A stretch of DNA of 12,469 nt from Candidatus Methanocomedens sp. (GTDB lineage Archaea; Halobacteriota; Methanosarcinia; Methanosarcinales; Methanocomedenaceae). Positions 1 to 8,657 of this stretch are shown one piece after another; position 1 is the stretch's first letter; each line of letters opens with the position of its first letter. Location: NCBI GenBank assembly GCA_009649835.1, contig PYCK01000084.1:1-12469 (forward strand). The letters run 5' to 3'. The notes under the pieces were generated by a model, which made no database searches, was not told the origin of the DNA, and saw nothing but the letters and a program-made list of their open reading frames with translations. The position numbers and the translations under genes were made by a program.

Positions 1-1
1 A

Positions 2-121
2 TTCCTACCAAAGTTTTCACTTGATCAATTTGTATTCTTAGGTATTTTTTCAATAATATTTTATATATTGGGTGTCAGATTGAAGCACAAAAAAAAAGAA
101 AAAGAAGCGGAGACAATATGA
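2..121 (+). CDS. C-terminal end of a membrane protein (partial, 5' end outside window)
   Basis: An open frame enters from the left edge and gives 39 residues before a TGA. The residues read like real protein: about 20 hydrophobic residues (FVFLGIFSIIFYILG) form a transmembrane helix, followed by a Lys/Glu-rich tail (VRLKHKKKEKEAETI) that would face the cytoplasm. The stop (119-121) overlaps the start of the giant cytochrome as ATGA, the same arrangement used between the cytochrome and ccmF, so the three are probably one translationally coupled operon. The layout (outer part, single helix, charged tail) would suit another membrane-anchored extracellular protein, but too little is visible to name a family. 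A run of nine A (89-97) lies in frame in the tail. Confidence 0.72.
   Translation, partial: FLPKFSLDQFVFLGIFSIIFYILGVRLKHKKKEKEAETI
59..67 (+). promoter_or_regulatory. possible archaeal TATA box inside the upstream gene
   Basis: TTTTATATA closely matches the archaeal TATA consensus and lies about 50 bases before the cytochrome ATG, so initiation some 25 bases downstream would leave a short leader. It is also part of the codons for the upstream gene's hydrophobic helix, which are AT-rich anyway, so the match may be chance. The ATGA overlap argues that read-through from the upstream gene is the main route of expression. Confidence 0.25.
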
Positions 122-3100
122 AAAACATCAACACTGCACGGATATTGTTATTATTTATACTAACGTGTAGTGCAGGTGCTGTTGTGGTTCAGGCACAAAA
201 TTATACTGTGATAATGAACTACGGTCAGACACCGTATCAACTCGGATACTTAAGTCAGGGAAATGTCACAGGCTGGACCTGGTGGGATACTGACGGCGGG
301 ATGCAGCAAAAAAACCTCATTCTGGTAAGTATTTTGGAGAATGCCACACCAGTCAGCGGCCTCTCACCACCTTCCTGGATACAAGACAGTCCAGAGAGCC
401 ACATAGGAGGTCATAGCTGGAAAGCAGGGGAAGGTATACATAGCTGGCATTATCTCGACAACCATAATACATCCGGGACTCCCCTGGAGGATATTGTCTT
501 ATCAGGATCCCAGGAAAACCAGGGTTTTTTTACAAAGACATATAACTGGCTTAACGAATTGATCACAGGAGTTGATCCCGCTGCTGAAGAGCCGATGATC
601 AACCTGTCATACTGGACTAAGTATAATATGACAGATAATTACGGTTTTGTCAAAGTTTCAGCAGACAGGGGGGCAACCTGGGACACGCTTGAAGAATATT
701 CGGGCAACAGCAGTGGATGGGTGGAAAAAACAGTCAACCTGACAAAGTATGACGGACAACAAATACTCATAGCATTCTATTTCAGTGTAAATAACAATAA
801 CGATGAAGATTGGTGGATCGATGACATAAAAGTGATATCAGGTAGTGACGAAATTTTCAGTGATGGTGCTGAAAACCCACCGCCCGTACTCACAGTAGAT
901 GTTACCTATCCGCATTACAATTATTCGAGTGATGATTTCTCAAGTGAAACCGCAACAATAGGCCTTGTAGAGGATTATGTTCACCAGATATATTACGGAG
1001 TGTTCAATTACCCGGATGATGCTTATACTGGTGAATACCAGGTCGATTTCAGTACTACAATAAATTCCAAGGATCTTCAGGCATCAACCAGTTTCAAAAC
1101 CACATTGTGGGGCTGCCAGGCAAGAGGCTGCCATGATTCATGGAGTCCGCAGAGCAATCCCTCTGAGCGCAACCCGACAGTTATGATACATCCTGATAAC
1201 ATTACATCAGAACTGAGTGGAAACTGCCTGAGCGTGTGTCACAGTACCTATTCATCGCAGTTCCTGCGGGCAACTCCCCTTCACCTGCATGATCTTAAAT
1301 ACGGCCATGAGGGTGGATTTATTTATGGTACAAGTGGATGGACTACTATTTACAATAGCACAAATACAAACGTACAGACGTATTATAAAACATCTGTTAA
1401 GCGACCCATTTCACAGACCACATTCGATGATGAATCTCATGTAACAGATGCTAATTGTGTTGATTGCCATACTAATTTTATACATGACAACACTGGAACT
1501 GATAAACATCTAATCGCAAACACTGATGAACTCACAGGAACTAATATCAGCAGTACTGGCATTCATGCAATAAAGGTAACATGCGAAGAGTGTCACGGAG
1601 ATTTATCATACCCTTCAATTCCTGATCAATATTCATTGAGCGATACTATCGGATCTTATAATCCGGAGTTCATGTCATATGAAGCGGTGACAAAAACTTA
1701 TATCATTGATGTTGATAGCTCGGCCATTGATGTGACTGTAACCGGTGATGACGATGAATATAAAATATATCTCTCACTTATCGGACCGATAGACGATGCC
1801 AGCGGTCTTCAGGATTTAAACACTGCTGACCCGTGGGATGGCACCTATTGTGTACCCAGCGTCAATGGAACTGCTACATTCGCATCCGAATCAAAAATAT
1901 ATTATCCCTCTGGAGATAAATTCTACGGTGTTACTTTTGATTCATCTCCAAAAAGCGGTACATGGATCGCCAGGGTATTCCCACGGTCCCCTGGTACTTT
2001 TAATTATACAATAACTTCCAGTCATCCGATCCAGCAAAAACCTGTTATTCATATACCATGGAACTGCAGTGAATGCCACAATCCCAGTGCAAGCGGAAGT
2101 TTAGCAGGAGCAAATACCCTCAAACCCATGCCTTCATGGGACAACCAGGGATTATCATATACCCATACTGATTATAATAGCGATGGCAAGGATGACGTTA
2201 CGTGCAGGTTATGTCATAATTCATTCCATAATATTTCAATCAGGAACTGCACTGACTGCCATATACAGCGGCCTGGCGGTCATAACCAGGCAGATTATTA
2301 TGATATGGGATATACCGGTTGTATGGACTGCCATGTTGATCCGCATTTTGAACCCGAGGCAGCAGCTGGTGGGAACTGCACTGACTGTCATTTAGAAGGT
2401 GGTACAAACATAACTGCTGATCTGCCAATAATAAGCAGGGATGGTTTTTTCAATAGTTCACACTACAACATTACAGGAGATTTCAATGCCAGTAATTATT
2501 CTGATATATCCAGGGTCTGCTGGGGATGTCATGTAAATTATACTGAACAGCTTATAGATCCATTCCATACCAGACGTGTACCACAATTACCTGATTGTGA
2601 GGACTGCCATCTCAGTGAAACACCATTAAATGGCGAACACCTCAGAAAGATACCACCCATACAGATCCCTGAACACCAGCCTCTGGGTGTGGATGTCAAA
2701 ACAAACATATCTACCAACTGTACTTTCTGTCATAACAATTCACTATCTATTCCAATACCGACTACAAATGTCACATACGCTGAAGCAAAGAACTATGTTT
2801 CTCACTATGTGGATACTGACAATTTAATGACAACAACCAATAATACCACTGACTGTTGGTGGTGTCACTTTGTTAATTCAGATAATGTTTCATGGGGTAT
2901 GCCTACAGATCCCTTCAATTCTACCCACTACGATCATACTCCATTAAAACTCTTTAATAGCATTGACTGTTATCCATGCCATATTTCAAACAAGGTAATG
3001 GATAATGGCAATCCACAGGCAGGGTTTACATTCCACAATGACAGTATGCTCCCCGGTGCCGGAAAATATTGTGTGGACTGTCATGATATAGGTGGAATGG

Positions 3101-6100
3101 TAAATGAAACGTACCAGATCGATGTACAGGCCATGAACAGGTCGGGTGCAATTCATTATAATCTCAACAGAGTTGCAATCGACACAATGGATCCGAATGA
3201 AGATCCGAATAACGTACGCTGCTGGGCCTGCCATGGTGACGGAAACCTATCCGAAGCTGCCCAACCCACAGGCCATCCTGACAATTACAGCACTCCCAAG
3301 AACTGCGGTGACAGGGAATGCCACAATTTCAACCAATCTATCTTACATGAACCGATGGTCTATGAGCACATCAGGTATGTGGATGATATCGACGAGCATG
3401 TTAACACAACAGCAGATTGTTCGGTATGCCATAAAAACAGCATCGTGAGCCACGGGGACAATTTAGTTCCTAATGATACCTCACTGGTATCACATTACGG
3501 ATCGACCTGGAACCTGGTAAATACATCAGACTGTATCTATTGTCATCTCGATGAAGACAATGCAGAAAAATGGGGTAATGCACCTGATCCAAGAAACCAT
3601 ACGGATTATGCCTTTATTGAAAAAACCCTCATTGCCGGCAGGCCGTGGAAGCTTGTGGATAATTATTCAATCACGTTATTAGAAACCACAAGTAATGCTG
3701 CCATGTTCATCTTTGAAAAGGATGGTGAGCTGCTTGAGCGTGATATCCTGTCCCAGGGTGATAAGCTTGATTTCGAGATCAGCGGGATAGAAGATGACAA
3801 CACCAGTATTGTAGATTTCACAATAACCAAAATATTCAAAGGAATAAATCCATATGCATATGTTGTTGAGTTGTCAGGAGATGTGCTTGCATCACGCATC
3901 CACAGAGAAACAAATAATATAGCATGCTATGCCTGCCATGATCGTGAATATCGTACAAATGAACCGGACGGCAGGGATTACTATATCCTGGAAAAGGAGA
4001 AAAAGGATGATGAAAATGTCACTCTGGGACGTATATATGTCAATTTCGAAGAGAGTGATAAGAAAATACTCCGAATGGGAGAACACTGGGAGCTTGGAGA
4101 AGGTTATAATCTTCATGTCGTAGATGTAAACCTGCAAAGCACTACTACACGGCTGCAACTGTATAAAAATGAAACGCTGGTAGAAGATACAATAATAAAA
4201 GAGGGAAGTAATTTCATATATGAAGAACGGGTTTTCGACCGGGATATTAATGTATTCAGCGCAAAACTGGATATTGTTTTTGTTGGTACAACAACCCAGG
4301 CTATTATACTAAAGGATGTGTGGCTCATTGCAGGTGAGCAAAAAGTCTTAGAAGGCGATTTATGGATACTACAGAATAAGAAATTATTAAAAGACCTGCC
4401 GCTGGATAGTGTTATAACAGTTGGAGAAGAACCGGGGACATTCCATGTGTTTACGCTTTCACCTGGCGAATACAGTTCGGACTGTATCAGCTGCCATGCA
4501 GGAAATGGAGTAGCCCCCATTAAAATCGATGTGGATACTTTTAAAAAGGGTGTGCATGCATATTTGAATCAAAATGCAATCTCTGACACTTTTATCACAG
4601 ATGAGGCAAACAAAGCATGTTGGGCATGCCACGGCAATGGCAGCGAGCCAGATGAGCATCCCACGCCCTACTTAGGTGAGCGCCCGCCAAAAACCTGTAT
4701 TAGCTGTCATGGGTACTCGCAATTTGATGCAACGCAGGTATACACACACTACCAGGGCTCTGAAATCTCAACAGATTCAACATGCTGGGACTGCCACTTT
4801 AATGCCGTCATTAATAGCACCTCAAAAAATGTAAAGGCTGCAACATCCCATGATTCAACACGGGAAGACCTTTTAGATACCTACAGTTGTGATGTATGTC
4901 ATAACAATGAAACAAATGCACCCATATGGGGAGATGCTCCACAGGTTACAAAACACAATGCAGATAATGATTGCACTCTATGCCATGCAGGTGAGGGAGT
5001 TGCGACATTCCATGATAAAGGAATAACCATAACCAGGAATTGTGAAGATTGTCACGTTGATAAACAGCGCTCAGATGAATTCAACCTGAGTCCAATTATT
5101 TCACACTATCCAGGTGCACCGGATGATAGTGCAAACACCCTGAAACGCAATGAGTACACATGTCGTGTGTGTCATAACGCCACTAATGAAACATTACACA
5201 CAAACCTTGAAATAAGAGAATACCGAAACGAGACCATGGGTTACTGCTTCCCTTGTCACAGCGTTGAAGGGGAATTCCCCCATAAATCAGAAGCGCTGAT
5301 AGGAGTACTGCGTCACGGATCCGGCATAAATGTAATTTCCGGGTGTGATGCATGCCACTCTCCTGAAGGTATTAGTAAATACCATACCCCGACATTGCTG
5401 GGTAAGGGCACTTTCAGAGGCGCGGTCAGACATGATGTTGATTGCCTGGATTGTCATCCTGAACATGAAGGAAAGGAATACCAGCCGTTCGAAGGCATAC
5501 TGTGTGTCGACTGTCACTCTGAATACGGTTCTGTCCATTATGCAGGTGCAGAAGTTAAAATGACGAATCAAACTAGTACATGTGTCCTCTGTCACAATGA
5601 GGAGGCTGATATTTATCATAGCCTGACGTACTTTGTGGGCGATGTGACGGATGAAGTCATTGAACCCTGTCGTGTTTGTCATAAAGACATCGAATCCCTA
5701 CTGGAACATGTCAGGACATTGAAGATCATAGGGGGAACCATGGCAACAATTTCGCACACAGTATCAGAAACTACAATAACTTGTGACTCGTGTCACAATG
5801 TCACAGGAGAGAACAGGTTCCACTTTGATTCCTATCCTATGGGTACTGTACAGGACCCTGGCTGGCCGAACTGGACCGCAGGGAATGTTACAAAATGCAA
5901 GGACTGTCATACATATCACGGCGGAGCTACACCTTTCAATGCAACTAATATGGGCACCCAGGGTCTCTCACCATCGGGTACAGCTCATGGTTTGGCACCT
6001 AATTGCACATTGTGTCACGGCGGGTCTGACCCAATAAGTTTCCATACTCTCGCAACCACCCAGTTTGTACCTCGTCTGGCAGTCACATTAAATCCTGAGG

Positions 6101-6480
6101 AAGTATTCCAGGGAGAAACGAGCCTCTTGCAGGCATCAGTAGTGCTTCCGGCGCTTACAAAAGTAACGGGTGCTGAATATTTCATTGATGATATGGGTAA
6201 GGAAGGATACGGGATGCCTCTGGAATTTGTGGTCGGCGGGTCATCTGATTCATCTGCCTTGCTTGGAGCAGTGATAGAAACATCAGACCTGTCCTTAGGA
6301 AAGCATACTATTTTTGTACATGTGAAAGACTCTTCAGGAAAATGGAGTAATGTAGATATAGGTGTGCTCACAGTGAAAAAGCCTGCGGGATTTGCAATTA
6401 TTGAGCTTATATTAAGAGATATCCTGCCTATATTAATTTTTATTATACTGTTATTTTTAATATGGAGACGGCTTAGATGA
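118..6480 (+). CDS. giant extracellular multiheme c-type cytochrome (37 heme motifs) with S-layer domain and C-terminal membrane anchor
   Basis: Proposed role: conducts electrons from the membrane across the S-layer to an outside acceptor or partner cell. It has 2120 residues. Residues 1-26 are a signal peptide (AQA-type end). About 50-250 is a beta-sandwich resembling the immune-inhibitor-A/MAM type (GFVKVSADRGATW, then WWIDDIKV). Hemes start at C333. Group one has 4 motifs (333-493) including CX4CH at 333 and CX3CH at 370. A heme-free beta domain (~515-640) resembles pre-peptidase C-terminal domains. Group two has 15 motifs (650-1143), with CX4CH at 1063. The S-layer-like region (~1155-1450) holds one motif at 1270. 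Group three has 17 motifs (1456-1967). An Ig-like domain (~1975-2085) and one helix (~2096-2115, then WRRLR) follow. More than 40 N-glycosylation sequons fit an extracellular protein. The start is set by GGAG at 109-112 and the signal peptide. S-layer-bearing multiheme cytochromes were reported in ANME-2 archaea (McGlynn and colleagues, 2015). The partner is unknown. Confidence 0.93.
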   Translation: MKNINTARILLLFILTCSAGAVVVQAQNYTVIMNYGQTPYQLGYLSQGNVTGWTWWDTDGGMQQKNLILVSILENATPVSGLSPPSWIQDSPESHIGGHSWKAGEGIHSWHYLDNHNTSGTPLEDIVLSGSQENQGFFTKTYNWLNELITGVDPAAEEPMINLSYWTKYNMTDNYGFVKVSADRGATWDTLEEYSGNSSGWVEKTVNLTKYDGQQILIAFYFSVNNNNDEDWWIDDIKVISGSDEIFSDGAENPPPVLTVDVTYPHYNYSSDDFSSETATIGLVEDYVHQIYYGVFNYPDDAYTGEYQVDFSTTINSKDLQASTSFKTTLWGCQARGCHDSWSPQSNPSERNPTVMIHPDNITSELSGNCLSVCHSTYSSQFLRATPLHLHDLKYGHEGGFIYGTSGWTTIYNSTNTNVQTYYKTSVKRPISQTTFDDESHVTDANCVDCHTNFIHDNTGTDKHLIANTDELTGTNISSTGIHAIKVTCEECHGDLSYPSIPDQYSLSDTIGSYNPEFMSYEAVTKTYIIDVDSSAIDVTVTGDDDEYKIYLSLIGPIDDASGLQDLNTADPWDGTYCVPSVNGTATFASESKIYYPSGDKFYGVTFDSSPKSGTWIARVFPRSPGTFNYTITSSHPIQQKPVIHIPWNCSECHNPSASGSLAGANTLKPMPSWDNQGLSYTHTDYNSDGKDDVTCRLCHNSFHNISIRNCTDCHIQRPGGHNQADYYDMGYTGCMDCHVDPHFEPEAAAGGNCTDCHLEGGTNITADLPIISRDGFFNSSHYNITGDFNASNYSDISRVCWGCHVNYTEQLIDPFHTRRVPQLPDCEDCHLSETPLNGEHLRKIPPIQIPEHQPLGVDVKTNISTNCTFCHNNSLSIPIPTTNVTYAEAKNYVSHYVDTDNLMTTTNNTTDCWWCHFVNSDNVSWGMPTDPFNSTHYDHTPLKLFNSIDCYPCHISNKVMDNGNPQAGFTFHNDSMLPGAGKYCVDCHDIGGMVNETYQIDVQAMNRSGAIHYNLNRVAIDTMDPNEDPNNVRCWACHGDGNLSEAAQPTGHPDNYSTPKNCGDRECHNFNQSILHEPMVYEHIRYVDDIDEHVNTTADCSVCHKNSIVSHGDNLVPNDTSLVSHYGSTWNLVNTSDCIYCHLDEDNAEKWGNAPDPRNHTDYAFIEKTLIAGRPWKLVDNYSITLLETTSNAAMFIFEKDGELLERDILSQGDKLDFEISGIEDDNTSIVDFTITKIFKGINPYAYVVELSGDVLASRIHRETNNIACYACHDREYRTNEPDGRDYYILEKEKKDDENVTLGRIYVNFEESDKKILRMGEHWELGEGYNLHVVDVNLQSTTTRLQLYKNETLVEDTIIKEGSNFIYEERVFDRDINVFSAKLDIVFVGTTTQAIILKDVWLIAGEQKVLEGDLWILQNKKLLKDLPLDSVITVGEEPGTFHVFTLSPGEYSSDCISCHAGNGVAPIKIDVDTFKKGVHAYLNQNAISDTFITDEANKACWACHGNGSEPDEHPTPYLGERPPKTCISCHGYSQFDATQVYTHYQGSEISTDSTCWDCHFNAVINSTSKNVKAATSHDSTREDLLDTYSCDVCHNNETNAPIWGDAPQVTKHNADNDCTLCHAGEGVATFHDKGITITRNCEDCHVDKQRSDEFNLSPIISHYPGAPDDSANTLKRNEYTCRVCHNATNETLHTNLEIREYRNETMGYCFPCHSVEGEFPHKSEALIGVLRHGSGINVISGCDACHSPEGISKYHTPTLLGKGTFRGAVRHDVDCLDCHPEHEGKEYQPFEGILCVDCHSEYGSVHYAGAEVKMTNQTSTCVLCHNEEADIYHSLTYFVGDVTDEVIEPCRVCHKDIESLLEHVRTLKIIGGTMATISHTVSETTITCDSCHNVTGENRFHFDSYPMGTVQDPGWPNWTAGNVTKCKDCHTYHGGATPFNATNMGTQGLSPSGTAHGLAPNCTLCHGGSDPISFHTLATTQFVPRLAVTLNPEEVFQGETSLLQASVVLPALTKVTGAEYFIDDMGKEGYGMPLEFVVGGSSDSSALLGAVIETSDLSLGKHTIFVHVKDSSGKWSNVDIGVLTVKKPAGFAIIELILRDILPILIFIILLFLIWRRLR
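3070..3585 (+). repeat. five-heme module, copy 1 (protein-level repeat, residues ~985-1156)
   Basis: Five heme motifs begin at residues 985, 1035, 1063, 1101 and 1139 (spacings 50, 28, 38, 38). Shared landmarks with copy 2 are an IDV segment and a HYNLN-like segment after the first heme, CWACHGDG at the second, an HP pair before the third, and a closing WGNAPDPRNH. The third motif is CX4CH here (CGDRECH) but CxxCH in copy 2. DNA similarity is weak, so the duplication is old. Confidence 0.7.
3580..4467 (+). other. S-layer-like domain inserted in the cytochrome (residues ~1155-1450)
   Basis: Two similar beta modules are visible. The first (~1160-1260) has WKLVDNYSITLLE followed by FEKDGELLERDILSQGD. 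The second (~1285-1445) has HWELGEGYNLHVVDV, then LQLYKNETLVEDTIIKEG, then FSAKLDIVFVGTT and IILKDVWLIAGE. These lines match the pattern of the Methanosarcina major S-layer protein domain (PF07752 family, MA0829 type): W.L..GY.L, L.L.K.G..V, and a closing V.LKDV. One heme motif, CYACH at 1270, lies between the modules. The domain could let the cytochrome lattice into, or pass through, the S-layer. Confidence 0.82.
4483..4947 (+). repeat. five-heme module, copy 2 (protein-level repeat, residues ~1456-1610)
   Basis: Heme motifs begin at residues 1456, 1501, 1527, 1556 and 1591 (spacings 45, 26, 29, 35), in the same order and with the same landmarks as copy 1: IDV, AYLNQN, CWACHGNG, HP, and a closing WGDAP. 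In this copy the closing WGDAP is followed after only 15 residues by the next heme (CTLCHAGEG at 1619). In copy 1 the equivalent distance is about 304 residues because the S-layer region lies there. Confidence 0.7.
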
Positions 6481-8633
6481 ATATGGGAAACATGCTCTTA
6501 TATGCCAGTTTGTTATCTGCATGTTCAGCTGCTGTTTACCTGTTTACTGGCAGAATAAAAACAAGCATCCTGCTTATAAGAACTGCTGCTTTTACAGCAA
6601 CCCTTTCTGTACTATTACTGGCATCTGCTTTTGTTTTTCTTGATTTTAGTCTGTTCTATGTCTGGCAGCATAGCAGTGCTGAACTGCCGATCTTTTATCG
6701 GCTGGCTGCTATACTGGTAGGTCAGGAGGGGACGTTTTTGATATGGGCATGGCTTTCCCTCATGGTAGTACTGCTGTATACAGAACTGCACCGGATACGC
6801 AACCGGACAGCTATGATCACTATTGTCTATGCTTTAATAGGCTGTGCTTTTTTGCTTGTCCTGACAATTACGATGACACCTTTTAGATCAATATTCGCGG
6901 TGGGTGGAGCTTCTTTGCCACCCACTGGAAACGGCATCAGCCCGGAACTTATGGATATTTTAATGCCGCTGCATATTTTTACGACTTTTATTGCTTATGC
7001 GTTTGCACTCATTCCTGCTGCCATGTCGCTGGCTTATCTCACAAAAAGGGAGAATATGCCGGATAGTAAAAATTTTCTCCGTCTTGCATGGTTATTTTTA
7101 AGCATTTGTATGATCACTGGTGGTATCTGGGCCAATCGTCTGCTTGGTTGGAACGGTTTCTGGCAGTGGGACCCTATACAAGCGATTTCAATGGCGGTAT
7201 GGCTTTTATTGACAGCTGCCCTACATGCTGTTGTCCGTTTTAATTCGGGAGAATATAAGAAATTGTTCCCGCTGTTATGTATCGGGACATTTCTTGGATC
7301 TCTATATATGACATTAATAGCAAGAAGCGATATTTTTGGCTCCATCCACAGCTTTCCCGGAACACCCACATGGTGGATGATTGTTGTTTTCATAGCGATT
7401 GTGATTGTTTTTTCATTTATGCTGGCTTTGAGGCGTGGTGTGCCTGAACACACTACATCAGACAGTATTCATATTTTTAAACCATCCAATACTTTTTATT
7501 TTACATTATTGATATTGATAATGATGGCGTTTATTGCCTTCTGGGGACCTACTTTGTATTTAATTCTCGGTTATATGGGCCGGGCGATAATTATTCCAAT
7601 GGAATTTTACAATATATTATTTTATCCCCTTATTGTGCTTCTGTCTTATCTTATCGGTATCTGCATGCTGTATGGAAGGGTGAATAACCGCACACTGGCC
7701 TATGTTTGCATTATTTATTTCACCATCTCCATTATTCTCGCTGTAGCAGTACCGTACGGTACCCATGCTGTAGCAGCATCCCACACCGGTTCATCTTTTG
7801 AAAAGATATTAGGTTCAATTTCTGTTACTTCTTATATACCTGTTTTTTTCTTTGTTACAGGTAGTGTCATCTTTAAAATAGTGAGAGATTTGAGGGTAAA
7901 GAATAAAACAGCATCAATCCATCTAAATGGGATTAATTTAATTCATGTGGGGTTTGTTTTCATTGTTCTTGGTGCCATTCTGAGCACTTCCTTTGCAACT
8001 ACACACAATTTTAGTTATAGTTTAGCTGAGAAGGGTGTTTTTAAAGAGGATGGGGGTATGGTTTTGCGGTTTTTGGATTTTAGAGTTGAGCAAGTAGGTT
8101 CGGACTGGTACCAGATTGTGGATGTTGAAGTAATTGATGATAAAGAGTATACCACGACTGCTGTTTTTTTGAAAAGCCGGCAGTTTGGATATATTACCCG
8201 CCCGACGGTAAGACGCGGTCTGCTCTCAGATACACAGGTTGAATTCCAGGGATCACTGCCACACCAGATCGAGCTTGAGACTATCGAAGTAAAAGTTAAA
8301 AAGCAGCCCTTTGCAAGTTTGATGTGGAGTGGATGTGTACTGATGATTGCAGGCGTGTTACTCACACTTTCATCTGATGTTATTCGCAGGAAAGGATGGA
8401 TATTGTCATACTTGAAATTTGTCGTGAACAAGCCTGTATCTGATATTATACCTTTGAAAACAAAAGAATTTAAGATGTTTATTTTTTCTATTCCAGTAGT
8501 TGTTACCATAGGAACTGTCACAGCTATCCAGGTGTATAAAGTGCTGGGTTATTTGTATGCTTTTTATGTGATTCTGGGAGGGGTTGTTATCGTATCTGTA
8601 ATTATTTATCTATCAAAATGCAGAAAATCCTGA
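6477..8633 (+). CDS. ccmF: cytochrome c maturation heme lyase CcmF
   Basis: Integral membrane protein of system I cytochrome c maturation; it takes heme from holo-CcmE and attaches it to CxxCH cysteines on the outer face of the membrane. The 718 residues are mostly transmembrane helices. Near the N terminus (82-92) is GQEGTFLIW, matching the family's G..EGS.LLW signature. The Trp-rich WWD segment is at 215-236 (GGIWANRLLGW, then FWQWDP). Four histidines fall where CcmF heme ligands are expected: H166, H250, H291 and H490, corresponding to E. coli H173, H261, H303 and H491. An outer soluble part (~525-610) precedes PFASLMWSG. From about 635 there is an extension with two further helices; E. 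coli CcmF is about 70 residues shorter. The ATG overlaps the cytochrome stop as ATGA, with GGAG 9 bases upstream. No other ccm gene is in view, so CcmABCE must be encoded elsewhere. Confidence 0.93.
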   Translation: MNMGNMLLYASLLSACSAAVYLFTGRIKTSILLIRTAAFTATLSVLLLASAFVFLDFSLFYVWQHSSAELPIFYRLAAILVGQEGTFLIWAWLSLMVVLLYTELHRIRNRTAMITIVYALIGCAFLLVLTITMTPFRSIFAVGGASLPPTGNGISPELMDILMPLHIFTTFIAYAFALIPAAMSLAYLTKRENMPDSKNFLRLAWLFLSICMITGGIWANRLLGWNGFWQWDPIQAISMAVWLLLTAALHAVVRFNSGEYKKLFPLLCIGTFLGSLYMTLIARSDIFGSIHSFPGTPTWWMIVVFIAIVIVFSFMLALRRGVPEHTTSDSIHIFKPSNTFYFTLLILIMMAFIAFWGPTLYLILGYMGRAIIIPMEFYNILFYPLIVLLSYLIGICMLYGRVNNRTLAYVCIIYFTISIILAVAVPYGTHAVAASHTGSSFEKILGSISVTSYIPVFFFVTGSVIFKIVRDLRVKNKTASIHLNGINLIHVGFVFIVLGAILSTSFATTHNFSYSLAEKGVFKEDGGMVLRFLDFRVEQVGSDWYQIVDVEVIDDKEYTTTAVFLKSRQFGYITRPTVRRGLLSDTQVEFQGSLPHQIELETIEVKVKKQPFASLMWSGCVLMIAGVLLTLSSDVIRRKGWILSYLKFVVNKPVSDIIPLKTKEFKMFIFSIPVVVTIGTVTAIQVYKVLGYLYAFYVILGGVVIVSVIIYLSKCRKS

Positions 8634-8657
8634 AAAAATATTTGACCAAACTTCGGC

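Noticed and set aside
89..97. Programmed frameshift at the A9 run
   Set aside because: The upstream frame continues cleanly through the run to an ATGA stop/start overlap, which is a sufficient explanation.
118..1100. Catalytic M6-type protease at the cytochrome N terminus
   Set aside because: The beta-sandwich resembles an accessory domain of such proteases, but no HExxH motif occurs anywhere in the protein.
4113..4520. Minus-strand 135-codon ORF
   Set aside because: Antisense of the S-layer-like region, whose plus-strand reading has clear domain patterns.
8015..8521. Minus-strand 168-codon ORF
   Set aside because: Opposite the well-supported C-terminal part of CcmF; Ser/Thr-rich antisense translation with no recognisable features.
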